NCBI RefSeq assembly: GCF_001279695.1
Contig: NZ_LGDD01000001.1
Span: 124,001-188,000 of the forward strand
Direction of reading: 5' to 3'
DNA: 64,000 nucleotides
Source: Streptomyces sp. WM6378
GTDB lineage: Bacteria; Actinomycetota; Actinomycetes; Streptomycetales; Streptomycetaceae
In this document: in pieces, positions 52,331 to 63,950 of the stretch
Layout: every line of letters starts with the position of its first letter
Position numbering within the stretch: position 1 is the first letter of the stretch
Made by a program: the position numbers and the translations under genes
Notes under the pieces: model-generated
The model's input: only the letters and a program-made list of their open reading frames with translations
Database searches by the model: none
What the model was told of the DNA's origin: nothing

Positions 52331-53314
52331 CTACTCCTCGGAGGTGTCCTCGCCCGGGTCGTCCGTCTTCGGGGGCTTCGGCGGCCGGGTGCGCCCGCTG
52401 GAGGTGTCCCGCAGGTACGAGCCGTCGCCCTCGGTCGCGTGGCCGCCCGCCGTGGCCTGGCCGGGGCCGGGACCGCCGTCCCGGCGGCGCAGGTACCGCT
52501 CGAATTCGCGGGCGATGGCCTCGCCGGACGCCTCGGGCAGATCCGCGGTGTCCCGCGCCTCCTCAAGGGTCTGGACGTACTCGGCCACCTCGCTGTCCTC
52601 GGCGGCCAGTTGGTCGACGCCGAGCTGCCAGGCCCGGGCGTCCTCCGCGAGCTCGCCGAGCGGAATCCTGAGGTCGATCAGGTCTTCCAGGCGGTTGAGC
52701 AGGGCGAGCGTGGCCTTGGGGTTCGGCGGCTGGGACACGTAGTGCGGCACCGCGGCCCAGAGGCTGACCGCGGGAACTCCCGCGTGGGTACAGGCCTCCT
52801 GGAGGATGCCGACGATGCCCGTGGGGCCCTCGTACCGGGTCTCCTCCAGATCCATGGTCCGCGCCAGGTCCGGGTCGGAGGTCACGCCGCTGACCGGCAC
52901 CGGCCGGGTGTGCGGGGTGTCGCCGAGCAGCGCGCCCAGGATCACCACCATCTCGACGCCCAGCTCGTGCGCGAAGCCCAGGATCTCGTTGCAGAACGAG
53001 CGCCAGCGCATCGACGGCTCGATGCCGCGCACGAGCACCAGGTCGCGCGGCTTGTCGCCGCCGACCCGCACCACGGAGAGCCGGGTCGTCGGCCATGTGA
53101 TCTTGCGGACTCCGCCGTCCAGCCACACGGTGGGCCGGTTGACCTGGAAGTCGTAGTAGTCCTCCGCGTCCAGCGCCGCGAAGACCTCGCCCTTCCATGC
53201 CCCGTCCAGGTGCGCGACAGCGGAGGAGGCGGCGTCGCCCGCGTCGTTCCAGCCCTCGAACGCGGCGATCATGACCGGGTCGACCAGCTCGGGAACGCCC
53301 TCCAGCTCGATCAC
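52331..53314 (-). CDS. PAC2 family protein
   Basis: A 327-residue protein of the PAC2/COG2047 family: MIELEGVPELVDPVMIAAFEGWNDAGDAAS at the N-terminus, VILGALLGDTPHTRPVPVSGVTSD near residue 125 and PHYVSQPPNPKATLALLNRLE near 200. Archaeal and eukaryotic relatives include proteasome-assembly chaperones. Streptomyces have a 20S proteasome, so a chaperone role is possible but unproven. The C-terminal 60 residues are low-complexity. In S. coelicolor it sits between mshC and glpD (from memory). Confidence 0.9.
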   Translation of the reverse strand: MIELEGVPELVDPVMIAAFEGWNDAGDAASSAVAHLDGAWKGEVFAALDAEDYYDFQVNRPTVWLDGGVRKITWPTTRLSVVRVGGDKPRDLVLVRGIEPSMRWRSFCNEILGFAHELGVEMVVILGALLGDTPHTRPVPVSGVTSDPDLARTMDLEETRYEGPTGIVGILQEACTHAGVPAVSLWAAVPHYVSQPPNPKATLALLNRLEDLIDLRIPLGELAEDARAWQLGVDQLAAEDSEVAEYVQTLEEARDTADLPEASGEAIAREFERYLRRRDGGPGPGQATAGGHATEGDGSYLRDTSSGRTRPPKPPKTDDPGEDTSEE

Positions 53315-53504
53315 CCAGTGCCTCCCTCAGAAGTTCCCTTGCGTACGTCCCAACCTTACGGCTTCAGACCTACCCAGCCGCAGCCCCCGTGCACGGCCCT
53401 CCGGCGTCGGGAGTGGCAGAGGAATGAAGGGGTCCCGGGTGGGGCAGCAGCACATTCGGACGTCGATTCATCCGAGCTGTGTGGCGTGAATTCCTGCAAG
53501 ACCC

Positions 53505-53559
53505 TGGACGGTTCCGATCGGACGGGGATATACATCGGATGACCGGAGAGATCCGATGT
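53505..53559 (+). promoter_or_regulatory. Promoter and inverted-repeat operator of the fuconate operon
   Basis: ACATCGGAT (53532-53540) and ATCCGATGT (53551-53559) form a perfect 9-bp inverted repeat with a 10-bp spacer. TGGACG (53505-53510) and TATACA (53529-53534), 18 bp apart, could be -35 and -10 boxes, which would put the repeat over the promoter. The ATG of the dehydratase is 122 bp downstream. The rest of the 367-bp gap (53315-53681) has no gene; weaker look-alikes occur at about 53464 and 53605. Confidence 0.6.
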
Positions 53560-53681
53560 TCACCCGGACATTCCCGCAAAGGTTCCTGCGGACGTTCGTT
53601 CAGCGATTCATCGGTTCATTGCGGCGCAGATCCACGGGTAGTGCCACCGATAGATCCACGTGTTCATCCAGGGGGGCGTGC

Positions 53682-55001
53682 ATGAGGCCGAGCGTCACGG
53701 GGTTCGAGGTACACGACATCCGCTTTCCCACCTCGGAACAGCTCGACGGCTCGGACGCCATGAATCCGGATCCCGACTACTCGGCCGCCTATGTGGTGCT
53801 GCGCACCGGCGACGGCCACGAGGGCCACGGCTTCGTCTTCACCATCGGCCGCGGCAACGAAGTGACCGCCGCCGCCATCGAGGCGCTGCGGCCCCACGTC
53901 GTCGGCCGCCCGGCACCGGCCGCCGCGGCCGACCTCGCCGCCCTGCACCACGACCTGACCCACGACTCCCAACTCCGCTGGCTGGGCCCCGAGAAGGGGG
54001 TCACGCACATGGCGGCGGGCGCCGTCGTCAACGCCGCCTGGGACCTGGCGGCCACCACGGCGGGCCTGCCCGTGTGGGAGTTCCTCGCCTCGATGTCGCC
54101 CGAGGACCTCGTCTCGCTCGTCGACTTCCGCTACCTCACGGACGTACTGACCCGGGGCGAGGCGCTCGCCCTCCTGCGCGCCGCCGAACCCGGCCGCGCC
54201 GAGCGGGCCCGGCTCCTGCGCGCCGAGGGCTACCCCGCCTACACCACCTCGCCCGGCTGGCTCGGCTACGACGACGCCAAGCTGGTCCGGCTCGCCAAGG
54301 AGGCCGTCGCCGACGGCTTCGTCCAGATCAAGCTGAAGGTCGGCGCCGACCTCGACGACGACGTCCGCAGACTGGGCCTGGCCCGCGCCGCCGTCGGCCC
54401 CGGCATCCGCATCGCCGTCGACGCCAACCAGCGCTGGGACGTCCCCGAAGCGATCCGCTGGATGGCCGCGCTCGCCCCGTACGAGCCGTACTGGATCGAG
54501 GAGCCGACCAGCCCCGACGACATCCTCGGCCACGCCGCCGTGCGGGCCGGGCAGCCGGTGAAGGTCGCCACCGGCGAACACGTCGCCAACCGGGTCGTGT
54601 TCAAACAGCTCCTCCAGGCGGGCGCGGTCGACTTCGTGCAGATCGACGCGGCCCGGGTGGCCGGGGTGAACGAGAACCTGGCGATCCTGCTGCTCGCCGC
54701 CAAGTACGGCGTGCCCGTCTGCCCGCACGCGGGCGGGGTCGGCCTGTGCGAACTCGTCCAGCACCTCGCCATGTTCGACTTCGTCGCCGTCTCCGGCAGC
54801 CGCGAGGACCGGGTCATCGAGTACGTCGACCACCTCCACGAGCACTTCGCCGCGCCCGCCGTCGTCGAGGCCGGCCGCTACCGCGCCCCGACCGCCCCGG
54901 GCTTCTCCGCCCGCATGAACCCCGCCACCATCGCCGCCTACCGCTACCCGGACGGCCCGCAGTGGCTGGCCCGCCGACCGGCCCAGGAGGTCAACTCATG
55001 A
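53682..55001 (+). CDS. fucD: L-fuconate dehydratase (enolase superfamily)
   Basis: A 439-residue enolase-superfamily enzyme. The N-terminus [31 protein letters not shown] is diagnostic of L-fuconate dehydratase. Barrel motifs: the catalytic Lys in QIKLKVGAD (about residue 218), metal ligands in [10 protein letters not shown] (about 246), [10 protein letters not shown] (about 272) and ATGEHVANR (about 299), and the His in [16 protein letters not shown] (about 350). Predicted reaction: L-fuconate to 2-keto-3-deoxy-L-fuconate. ATG 53682 follows AGGGGGG. The stop overlaps the SDR start (ATGA). Confidence 0.95.
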   Translation: MRPSVTGFEVHDIRFPTSEQLDGSDAMNPDPDYSAAYVVLRTGDGHEGHGFVFTIGRGNEVTAAAIEALRPHVVGRPAPAAAADLAALHHDLTHDSQLRWLGPEKGVTHMAAGAVVNAAWDLAATTAGLPVWEFLASMSPEDLVSLVDFRYLTDVLTRGEALALLRAAEPGRAERARLLRAEGYPAYTTSPGWLGYDDAKLVRLAKEAVADGFVQIKLKVGADLDDDVRRLGLARAAVGPGIRIAVDANQRWDVPEAIRWMAALAPYEPYWIEEPTSPDDILGHAAVRAGQPVKVATGEHVANRVVFKQLLQAGAVDFVQIDAARVAGVNENLAILLLAAKYGVPVCPHAGGVGLCELVQHLAMFDFVAVSGSREDRVIEYVDHLHEHFAAPAVVEAGRYRAPTAPGFSARMNPATIAAYRYPDGPQWLARRPAQEVNS

Positions 55002-55774
55002 GCAGCGCAAGGGACTTCGAGGACATGGCGGCCCTTGTCACGGGCGGCGCCTCGGGCATCGGCGCCGCCGTCGCCGAGCTCCTGATGGAGCGCGGCGCCC
55101 GCGTCGCCGTGCTCGACCGGGACGTGAAGGGCGCCCCGCCCGGCACCCTCGTCCTGGAGGCCGACGTCACCGACGACGCGGGCGTACGCGACGCGGTCGC
55201 CCGGGCCGTGGGCGAACTCGGCGCCCTGCACACCGTGGTCTCCAACGCGGGCATCGGCGCCGTCGGCACCGTCGAGGACAACGACGACGCCGAATGGCAC
55301 CGGGTCCTCGACGTCAACGTCCTCGGCATGGTCAGGGTCGCCCGGCACGCGCTGCCCCATCTGCGACGCGCGGCCGGGGAGCGGCCCGGCCGCGCGTCCC
55401 TCACCCAGACCTGCTCGATCGCCGCCACCGCGGGCCTGCCGCAGCGCGCCCTCTACAGCGCGGCCAAGGGCGCCGTCCTCTCCCTCACCCTCGCGATGGC
55501 CGCCGACCACGTCCGCGAGGGGGTGCGGGTCAACTGCGTCAACCCCGGCACGGCGGACACCCCCTGGGTCGCCCGGCTGCTCGACCGGGCGGACGACCCG
55601 GAGGCCGAGCGGGCCGCCCTCCGGGCCCGCCAGCCGATGGGACGCCTCGTCTCGGCGGCCGAGGTCGCCGCCGCCATCGCCTACCTCGCAAGCCCGGCGG
55701 CGGCCGCCGTCACCGGCACGGCCCTCGCGGTCGACGGCGGAATGCAGGGCCTGCGCCTGCGACCGAGCAGCTAG
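54998..55774 (+). CDS. SDR oxidoreductase, probable 2-keto-3-deoxy-L-fuconate dehydrogenase
   Basis: A 258-residue classical SDR. It has the cofactor motif [14 protein letters not shown] (about residue 15), VSNAGIG (about 82), Ser in [10 protein letters not shown] (about 138), YSAAKGAV (about 153) and [10 protein letters not shown]. It overlaps the L-fuconate dehydratase gene by 4 bp and has AGGAGG upstream. In the oxidative fucose pathway of Xanthomonas and others, an SDR oxidises 2-keto-3-deoxy-L-fuconate to the 2,4-diketo acid. That role fits by position; the substrate is not proven by sequence. Confidence 0.87.
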   Translation: MSSARDFEDMAALVTGGASGIGAAVAELLMERGARVAVLDRDVKGAPPGTLVLEADVTDDAGVRDAVARAVGELGALHTVVSNAGIGAVGTVEDNDDAEWHRVLDVNVLGMVRVARHALPHLRRAAGERPGRASLTQTCSIAATAGLPQRALYSAAKGAVLSLTLAMAADHVREGVRVNCVNPGTADTPWVARLLDRADDPEAERAALRARQPMGRLVSAAEVAAAIAYLASPAAAAVTGTALAVDGGMQGLRLRPSS

Positions 55775-55796
55775 AGCCACTACGAAGGACGGGATC

Positions 55797-56834
55797 ATGA
55801 GAGTGCGTACGACAACCGCCGCCGCCTGCACCGCACTTGTCGCGGTCGCGTTGCTCACCGGCTGCAACCGAGAGTCCGCCGGCGGCACCGGATCCCAGAA
55901 GGTCGGCATCGACCTGCCGCGCAGCGACAGCGACTTCTGGAACTCCTACCAGCAGTACATCGAGAAGGGCGTCAAGTCCGGCGAGGTCTCCGCGCTGCCG
56001 CTCACCAACTCCCAGAACGACGTGGGCAAGCTGGTCGCCGACGTCACCGCCTTCACCGACCAGGGTGCCAAGGCGGTCGTCATGGCCCCGCAGGACACCG
56101 GCGCGATCGCCTCCACCCTGCAGAGCCTGAACCAGCGGGGGATCCCGGTCATCAGCGTCGACACCCGCCCCGACAAGGGCGACGTCTACATGGTCGTGCG
56201 GGCCGACAACAAGGCGTACGGCGAGAAGGCCTGCAAATACCTGGGCGAGCAGCTCAAGGGCAAGGGTGAAGTCGCCGAATTCCAGGGCGACTTGAGCTCC
56301 ATCAACGGACGCGACCGCTCCGAGGCGTTCAAGTCCTGCATGGCCAGGAGCTACCCCGGGATCAAGGTCTACGAGCTCGCCACCGACTGGAAGGGCGACG
56401 TGGCCTCCGCCAAGCTCCAGTCCACGCTCGCCGCCCACCCCGGTCTGAACGGCATCTACATGCAGGCCGGCGGCGTCTTCCTCCAGCCGACGCTGGCCCT
56501 GCTCCAGCAGAAAGGCCGGCTCGTGCCGCCGGGCGCCGCGGGCCACATCACGATCGTCTCCAACGACGGCATCCCCGAGGAGTTCGACGCGATCAAGGCA
56601 GGAAAGATCGACGCGACCATCTCCCAGCCCGCCGACCTCTACGCCAAGTACGCGCTGTACTACGCGAAGGCGGCCCTGGACGGCAAGACGTTCAAGGTGG
56701 GCCCGACCGACCACGGCTCGAACATCATCAAGATCCCGAACGGGTACGAGGACCAGCTGCCGGCGCCCCTGGTGACCCGGGCCAACGTCGACGACGCCTC
56801 GCTGTGGGCGAACCAGCTGCAGAAGAAGAGCTAG
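55797..56834 (+). CDS. Sugar ABC transporter substrate-binding lipoprotein
   Basis: A 345-residue periplasmic-binding-type protein. The lipobox LLTGC puts the acylated Cys at residue 23. The mature chain begins with the RbsB-like KVGIDLPRSDSDFWNSYQQY. The hinge pattern PVISVDTRPDKGDVYMVVRADNKAYGEKA is near residue 120, and ITIVSNDGIPEEFDAIKAGKIDATI is near 255. It belongs to the ribose/galactose (peripla_BP_4) class. It follows the SDR by 22 bp, so L-fucose or a related sugar is a reasonable ligand. Confidence 0.92.
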   Translation: MRVRTTTAAACTALVAVALLTGCNRESAGGTGSQKVGIDLPRSDSDFWNSYQQYIEKGVKSGEVSALPLTNSQNDVGKLVADVTAFTDQGAKAVVMAPQDTGAIASTLQSLNQRGIPVISVDTRPDKGDVYMVVRADNKAYGEKACKYLGEQLKGKGEVAEFQGDLSSINGRDRSEAFKSCMARSYPGIKVYELATDWKGDVASAKLQSTLAAHPGLNGIYMQAGGVFLQPTLALLQQKGRLVPPGAAGHITIVSNDGIPEEFDAIKAGKIDATISQPADLYAKYALYYAKAALDGKTFKVGPTDHGSNIIKIPNGYEDQLPAPLVTRANVDDASLWANQLQKKS

Positions 56835-56836
56835 CC

Positions 56837-58401
<1,565 letters not shown>

Positions 58402-58405
<4 letters not shown>

Positions 58406-59433
58406 CCGGTACGGCGACCGAGGCACCGGCGGGTGTACGGGACACGAGCCCTCTGGGACGCCTTTCCCACATCCGCTGGAGCGACTTCTCCCTCGTGCCC
58501 GTGATCCTCGTCCTGATGGTCATCGGCTTCATCGTCTCGCCGGTGTTCCTCACCTCGGGCAACCTGATCAGCGTCATCCAGCAGTCCTCCGAGCTGAGCC
58601 TGCTGGTCCTCGGCCAGGCGCTGATCCTGATCTGCGGACGCATGGACCTCTCCCTGGAGTCGACGATCGGCATCGCGCCGGTCGTCGCGATGTGGCTGGT
58701 CCTGCCGTCCTCGGCCCCGGCCGGCCGGTTCACGGGCGTCGGCCTGCTGCCCGGCTGGACGGCGATCCCCGTGTGCCTCCTGGTCGGCCTGGCGATCGGC
58801 GCGTTCAACGGCTTCCTGATGCTGAAGCTCAACGTCAACGGGTTCATCGCGACGCTCGGGATGCTGACGATGCTGCGGGGTCTGCACGTCGGCATCACCG
58901 GCGGCCGCTCGATCATCGACATGCCGCAGTCCTTCCGCTACCTCGGCATGACGGACTGGCTCGGCGTACCCGCCGCCGTCTGGATCTGCCTCGCGCTCTT
59001 CGCGATCGGCGGGGCGGCCCTTGCGTGGCTGCGGCACGGGCGGGCGCTGTACGCGATCGGAGGGAACGCGGAGGCCGCGCGGGCGGCGGGGATCCGGGTG
59101 GACCGGGTGACGTGGATCGTGCTGGCGGTGGGCGGCCTGCTCGCCGCGTTCGCGGGGATCCTCTACACGGGGCACTACGGTTCGGTCGCGGCGAACCAAG
59201 GCAACGGGTGGATCTTCCAGGTGTTCGCGGCGGCGGTGATCGGAGGGATCTCCCTGAAGGGCGGCCGGGGGACGTTGTTCGGTGCGCTGACCGGTGTGCT
59301 GACCCTCCAACTGGTGGTGAACGTCATGACGTTGGGCGGAGTGCCGGCGCTCTGGAACCAGTTCCTGAACGGGGCGATCATCATCGTGGCGCTGGTGATC
59401 AGCCGATTCGCGAGCGGCGAAAAACAGGACTAG
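58402..59433 (+). CDS. Sugar ABC transporter permease (RbsC-like)
   Basis: A 343-residue membrane protein with about nine to ten transmembrane segments. The family motif GQALILICGRMDLSLESTIGIAPVVAM is near residue 75, GFIATLGMLTMLRGLHVGITGG near 148, and the EAA-like cytoplasmic loop ALYAIGGNAEAARAAGIRVDRV near 215. It is a single permease gene, as in ribose-type importers. ATGA overlap with the ATPase. It completes the presumed fucose-type importer. Confidence 0.92.
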
Positions 59434-59463
59434 GGCCCACCCCGACCCGGGGCCGACCGAGCA

Positions 59464-60351
<888 letters not shown>

Positions 60352-60395
60352 GGAGGGCGCGGGACGGCCGCGTTCGGCCCCACGGGCGGGGAGAT

Positions 60396-61067
60396 CTACA
60401 GGGTTGACCTCAACCACTGCTCCACGCTGGCGATGTGCACGGTCGCCCAGGACCGCGCCGCCTCCGCGTCCCGGTCCCGCAGGGCCGAGAGGATCGCCCG
60501 GTGCTCGTGCAGGGTGCGGCTCACCGCGTCCTCCTGGGTGAGGCCCCGCCAGATACGGGCCCGGGTCGTGGGCCCGGACAACCCGTCGAGGAGCGAGCAC
60601 AGCACCGAGTTCCCCGACCCCGCCACGATCCCCCGATGGAATTCGAGGTCGGCCGCGACCAGCTCCTCCACCGAGGGCGAGGCTCCAAGGGCGTCCAACT
60701 GGGCCGACAGCGCGTCGAGTTCGGCATCGCCGATCCGGGTCACCGCCATCGCCGTCGCGGCCGGCTCCAGGATGCGCCGTACCGCGAGGAACTCCAGGAC
60801 CGTGTCGTCCCGGTGGAAGTCGACGACGAAGCTCATCGCCTCAAGCAGCAACTGGGGGTCCAGGCTGGTGACGTACGTGCCGTCGCCCTGGCGGACGTCC
60901 AGGATGCGGATCAGGGACAGCGCCCGCACCGCCTCGCGCAGGGAGTTGCGGGACAGGCCGAGCTCCGCCGCCAGTTCGCTCTCCTTGGGGAGCCGGTCGC
61001 CCGGCCGCAGCGCACCGGAGACGATCATTTCCTTGATCTTCTCGATGGCCTCGTCGGTGACAGCCAT
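60396..61067 (-). CDS. FadR-type GntR regulator of the fucose genes (probable)
   Basis: A 223-residue protein. An N-terminal winged HTH (LPKESELAAELGLSRNSLREAVRALSLIRILDVRQGDGTYV, about residues 30-70) is followed by an FCD domain (about 85-215; VEELVAADLEFHRGIVAGSGN with the ligand/metal His). The ATG at 61067 follows GGAGG. The palindrome ATACATCCGATGTAT lies just upstream and its core recurs at both fucose operons, so it probably regulates itself and them. Ligand: likely L-fuconate or a later intermediate; not proven. Confidence 0.88.
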   Translation of the reverse strand: MAVTDEAIEKIKEMIVSGALRPGDRLPKESELAAELGLSRNSLREAVRALSLIRILDVRQGDGTYVTSLDPQLLLEAMSFVVDFHRDDTVLEFLAVRRILEPAATAMAVTRIGDAELDALSAQLDALGASPSVEELVAADLEFHRGIVAGSGNSVLCSLLDGLSGPTTRARIWRGLTQEDAVSRTLHEHRAILSALRDRDAEAARSWATVHIASVEQWLRSTL

Positions 61068-61078
61068 GGGCGACCTCC

Positions 61079-61093
61079 ATACATCCGATGTAT
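61079..61093. promoter_or_regulatory. Palindromic operator upstream of GntR gene
   Basis: ATACATCCGATGTAT has two perfect 7-bp arms around one base, 11 bp upstream of the GntR start, directly next to its ribosome binding site. ATCCGATGT within it matches the elements at 27649-27657 and 53551-53559. Confidence 0.6.
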
Positions 61094-61131
61094 CGGCCCC
61101 CATTATGCGCGTTCCGCACTCCCCGCGGTCC

Positions 61132-62208
61132 TCACTCCCCGAGAGAGCCGGACTCCCACAGAGTGCTCGGCGCCTCTTTCCGTACGACCGGAGCGATCTC
61201 CTCGGCGAACCGTGCCAGCGTCTCGACCTGCTCGGCCGTGGAGAGCCCGAACCCGTCGACGGTGACCGACTGGAGGTCGTGCCGGTATGCCTCGTGGAAG
61301 CCGAGGATCTTGTCGATGATCTGCTGCGGGGAGCCGATGAGCTGGGGCCCGTCGGCGATGGCGTCCTCGATGGTGCGGAACGGGGTGTTGTAGCCCGCCC
61401 TGCCCTCCAGATGCGGCTTGAAGGTCTGCCGTACCTTCGCCTCGTACACCTCCCGGTAGCGCGAGACCGCCTGCTCGGCCGTGTCGGCGATCAGCAGCCC
61501 GCCCGAGCCCGCCGCGACATGTGCCCGCGCCGGGTCGTGCCCGTACTCCTCGAACTTCTCCCGGTAGTGCGCGATGAGCTTCGCGTATGCCGCGCGCGGC
61601 TGGATCGCGTTGGCCGTGAACAGCGGATCGCCGTGCCGGGCCGCGAGTTCGGGGGAGTTGAGGGAGGTCGCCGAGCCGTGCCAGATCCGCGGCACCCCGT
61701 CGTACGGCCTCGGTACGGTCGTGACCTTGGTCAGGGGTGGACGGAATTCGCCCTGCCAGTCCACGCCCTCCTCGCTCCACAGGCGCCGCAGCAGTTCGTA
61801 CTTCTCCCGCTGGAGGTCCCACTGGCGGGACTCGTCGAGCCCGAACAGGTCGAAGTGGCCTGCCTCCGCGCCCTTTCCGATCACCAGCTCGACGCGGCCG
61901 CGCGAGATCTGGTCGAGCGTCGCGTAGTCCTCGGCCACCCGCACCGGGTCGAGGATCGCGACGACGGTCACCCCGGTGAGGAGCCGGATGCGGGTGGTGC
62001 GCGCGGCGAGTGCGCCGAGCAGCACGGTCGGGCTGGAGGAGAGGAAGGCTCCGGCGCGCCGCTCGCCGATGGCGTACGCGTCGTAGCCGAGCCGCTCGGC
62101 TTCCTCGCCGACTTCGAGGACTTGCGCCAACCGGTCGGCGGGCGAGGGGAGTTCACCGGTCAGCGGGTGCGGGGCGTGGCCGACGATGGAGAGTACTTGA
62201 AACTTCAT
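61132..62208 (-). CDS. LLM class flavin-dependent oxidoreductase
   Basis: A 358-residue luciferase-like monooxygenase-family enzyme. MKFQVLSIVGH at the start is followed by YDAYAIGERRAGAFLSSSPTVLLGALAART (about residue 45) and a flavin-binding ELVIGKGAEAGHFDLFG (about 107). RIWHGSATSLNSPELAARHGDPLFTANAIQP (about 172) is typical of this subgroup. ATG 62208 was chosen because upstream codons are non-homologous. It is not obviously part of the fucose pathway. The substrate is unknown. Confidence 0.87.
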   Translation of the reverse strand: MKFQVLSIVGHAPHPLTGELPSPADRLAQVLEVGEEAERLGYDAYAIGERRAGAFLSSSPTVLLGALAARTTRIRLLTGVTVVAILDPVRVAEDYATLDQISRGRVELVIGKGAEAGHFDLFGLDESRQWDLQREKYELLRRLWSEEGVDWQGEFRPPLTKVTTVPRPYDGVPRIWHGSATSLNSPELAARHGDPLFTANAIQPRAAYAKLIAHYREKFEEYGHDPARAHVAAGSGGLLIADTAEQAVSRYREVYEAKVRQTFKPHLEGRAGYNTPFRTIEDAIADGPQLIGSPQQIIDKILGFHEAYRHDLQSVTVDGFGLSTAEQVETLARFAEEIAPVVRKEAPSTLWESGSLGE

Positions 62209-62278
62209 GTCCCAACTCTCGCCCCGCCCTGTTGCAGCCGCGTGTACGGGATGTGGCAGCGGGCCCGGCGCGCACGCC

Positions 62279-62314
62279 GAAGGGGCGGCTCCCGTGCGGG
62301 GGAGCCGCCCCTTC
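62279..62314 (-). terminator. Hairpin terminator after glpD
   Basis: A perfect 15-bp stem (GAAGGGGCGGCTCCC and its complement) with a 6-nt loop begins 20 bp past the glpD stop on the minus strand. Confidence 0.82.
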
Positions 62315-62334
62315 GTCACATCACTGACGCCTCG

Positions 62335-63945
62335 TCAGTTCTTCTTCTGCAGCAGGACGTCGACCTTGTCGCGGATCTCGTCCGTCGCCAGACCCCGGAT
62401 CGTCAGGGTCGTGCGGCGACGCAGCACGTCGTCCGCCGTCTCGGCCCACTCGTGGTCGCGGGCGTACACGACCTGCGCCCAGATCTCCGGCGCGTCCGGG
62501 TGGATGCGCTCGGCCAGCGCCGCGTCGTCGTTGGCCAGGCGCGCGATGTCGAAGGACAGCGAACCGTAGTGCGTGGCCAGGTGCTTGGCGGTGTCGGCCG
62601 CCATGCGCGGGCCGGGCGCCGGGCCGTCCACCATCAGGCGGTGGGCGACGGCGCGCGGGTTGGCGATGCCGGGCAGCGGCATCTTGCCGGGGAGCTCGGA
62701 GATGGGCTCGAAGTCGTCACCGAGCGGGTGGCCCGGCAGCTGCTCCAGCTTCTTCATCACCGTACGGCCGATGTGGCGGAAGGTCGTCCACTTGCCGCCG
62801 GCCACCGACAGCATGCCGCCGCGGCCCTCGGTGACGACCGTCTCGCGCTTGGCCTTGGAGGTGTCGCCCGGACCGCCGGGCAGCACCCGCAGACCGGCGA
62901 AGGAGTACGTGATCAGGTCGCGCGACAGCTGCTGGTCGCGGATCGAGAAGGCGGCCTCGTCGAGGATCTGCGCGGTGTCGGCCTCGGTGACGCGGACGTC
63001 CGCCGGGTCGCCCTCGAACTCCTCGTCGGTGGTGCCGAGCAGGAGCATGTCCTCCCAGGGCAGGGCGAACGTGATGCGGTACTTGTCGATCGGGGTCGCC
63101 AGCGCGGCCTTCCAGGGGGCGGTGCGCTTGAGGACCAGGTGCGCGCCCTTCGAAAGACGTATGGAGGGGGCCGAGTTGGGGTCCTCCATCTTGCGCAGGT
63201 GGTCGACCCAGGGGCCGGTCGCGTTGAGGACGAGGCGGGCGTTGACGCCGAACTCCTCGCCGTCCATGCGGTCCTTGAGGTCGGCGCCCGTGACCCGGCC
63301 CTTGGTGAAGCGCAGGCCGGTGACCTCGGCGTGGTTGAGGACCACCGCGCCGGCCTCGACGGCCGCGCGGACCGTCATCAGCGCCATGCGGGCGTCGTTC
63401 ATCTGGTCGTCGCCGTACACGGCCACGGCCTTCAGGTTGTCCGTACGCAGCTCCGGCACGTCCGCCGCGGCCTTCGCGGGCGAGAGCAGGTGGCCGACGC
63501 CGTCGCCGAAGGCGGAAAGGGCCGAGTAGGCGAAGACGCCGGCACCCAGCTTGGCGGCGCCGTGCGGGCCGCCCTTGTACACGGGCAGGTAGAACGTGAG
63601 CGGGTTGGCGAGGTGCGGGGCCACCTGACGGGACACCGCACGCCGCTCGAAGTGGTTCTCCGCGACCAGCTTCACCGCGCCGGTCTGCAGGTAGCGCAGA
63701 CCGCCGTGGAGCAGCTTGGAGGAGGCGGAGGAGGTGGCGCCGGCGAAGTCACCGGCGTCCACCAGGGCCACCCGCAGACCGGACTGCGCGGCGTGCCAGG
63801 CGGTGGAGATGCCCAGGATGCCGCCGCCGATGACCAGGAGGTCGTACGTCGCCTTGGACAGTTGCTCCCGAGTCTCGGCGCGGCTCGGGTGAGAGCCGGA
63901 GGCCGGGTGCGTCCCGAGGGCAGGGACGCTCTGCAGGGTGGTCAT
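62335..63945 (-). CDS. glpD: Aerobic glycerol-3-phosphate dehydrogenase
   Basis: A 536-residue FAD enzyme that oxidises glycerol-3-phosphate to dihydroxyacetone phosphate and passes electrons to quinone. The N-terminal FAD motif DLLVIGGGILGISTAWHAA is near residue 35, followed by GDFAGATSSASSKLLHGGLRYL. A C-terminal cap ends in DDVLRRRTTLTIRGL. The ATG at 63945 lies 5 bp after the glpK stop, and its ribosome binding site GAGGAG overlaps the glpK end, so glpK and glpD are coupled. The upstream regulator lies outside the window. Confidence 0.95.
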   Translation of the reverse strand: MTTLQSVPALGTHPASGSHPSRAETREQLSKATYDLLVIGGGILGISTAWHAAQSGLRVALVDAGDFAGATSSASSKLLHGGLRYLQTGAVKLVAENHFERRAVSRQVAPHLANPLTFYLPVYKGGPHGAAKLGAGVFAYSALSAFGDGVGHLLSPAKAAADVPELRTDNLKAVAVYGDDQMNDARMALMTVRAAVEAGAVVLNHAEVTGLRFTKGRVTGADLKDRMDGEEFGVNARLVLNATGPWVDHLRKMEDPNSAPSIRLSKGAHLVLKRTAPWKAALATPIDKYRITFALPWEDMLLLGTTDEEFEGDPADVRVTEADTAQILDEAAFSIRDQQLSRDLITYSFAGLRVLPGGPGDTSKAKRETVVTEGRGGMLSVAGGKWTTFRHIGRTVMKKLEQLPGHPLGDDFEPISELPGKMPLPGIANPRAVAHRLMVDGPAPGPRMAADTAKHLATHYGSLSFDIARLANDDAALAERIHPDAPEIWAQVVYARDHEWAETADDVLRRRTTLTIRGLATDEIRDKVDVLLQKKN

Positions 63946-63950
63946 GTCGA

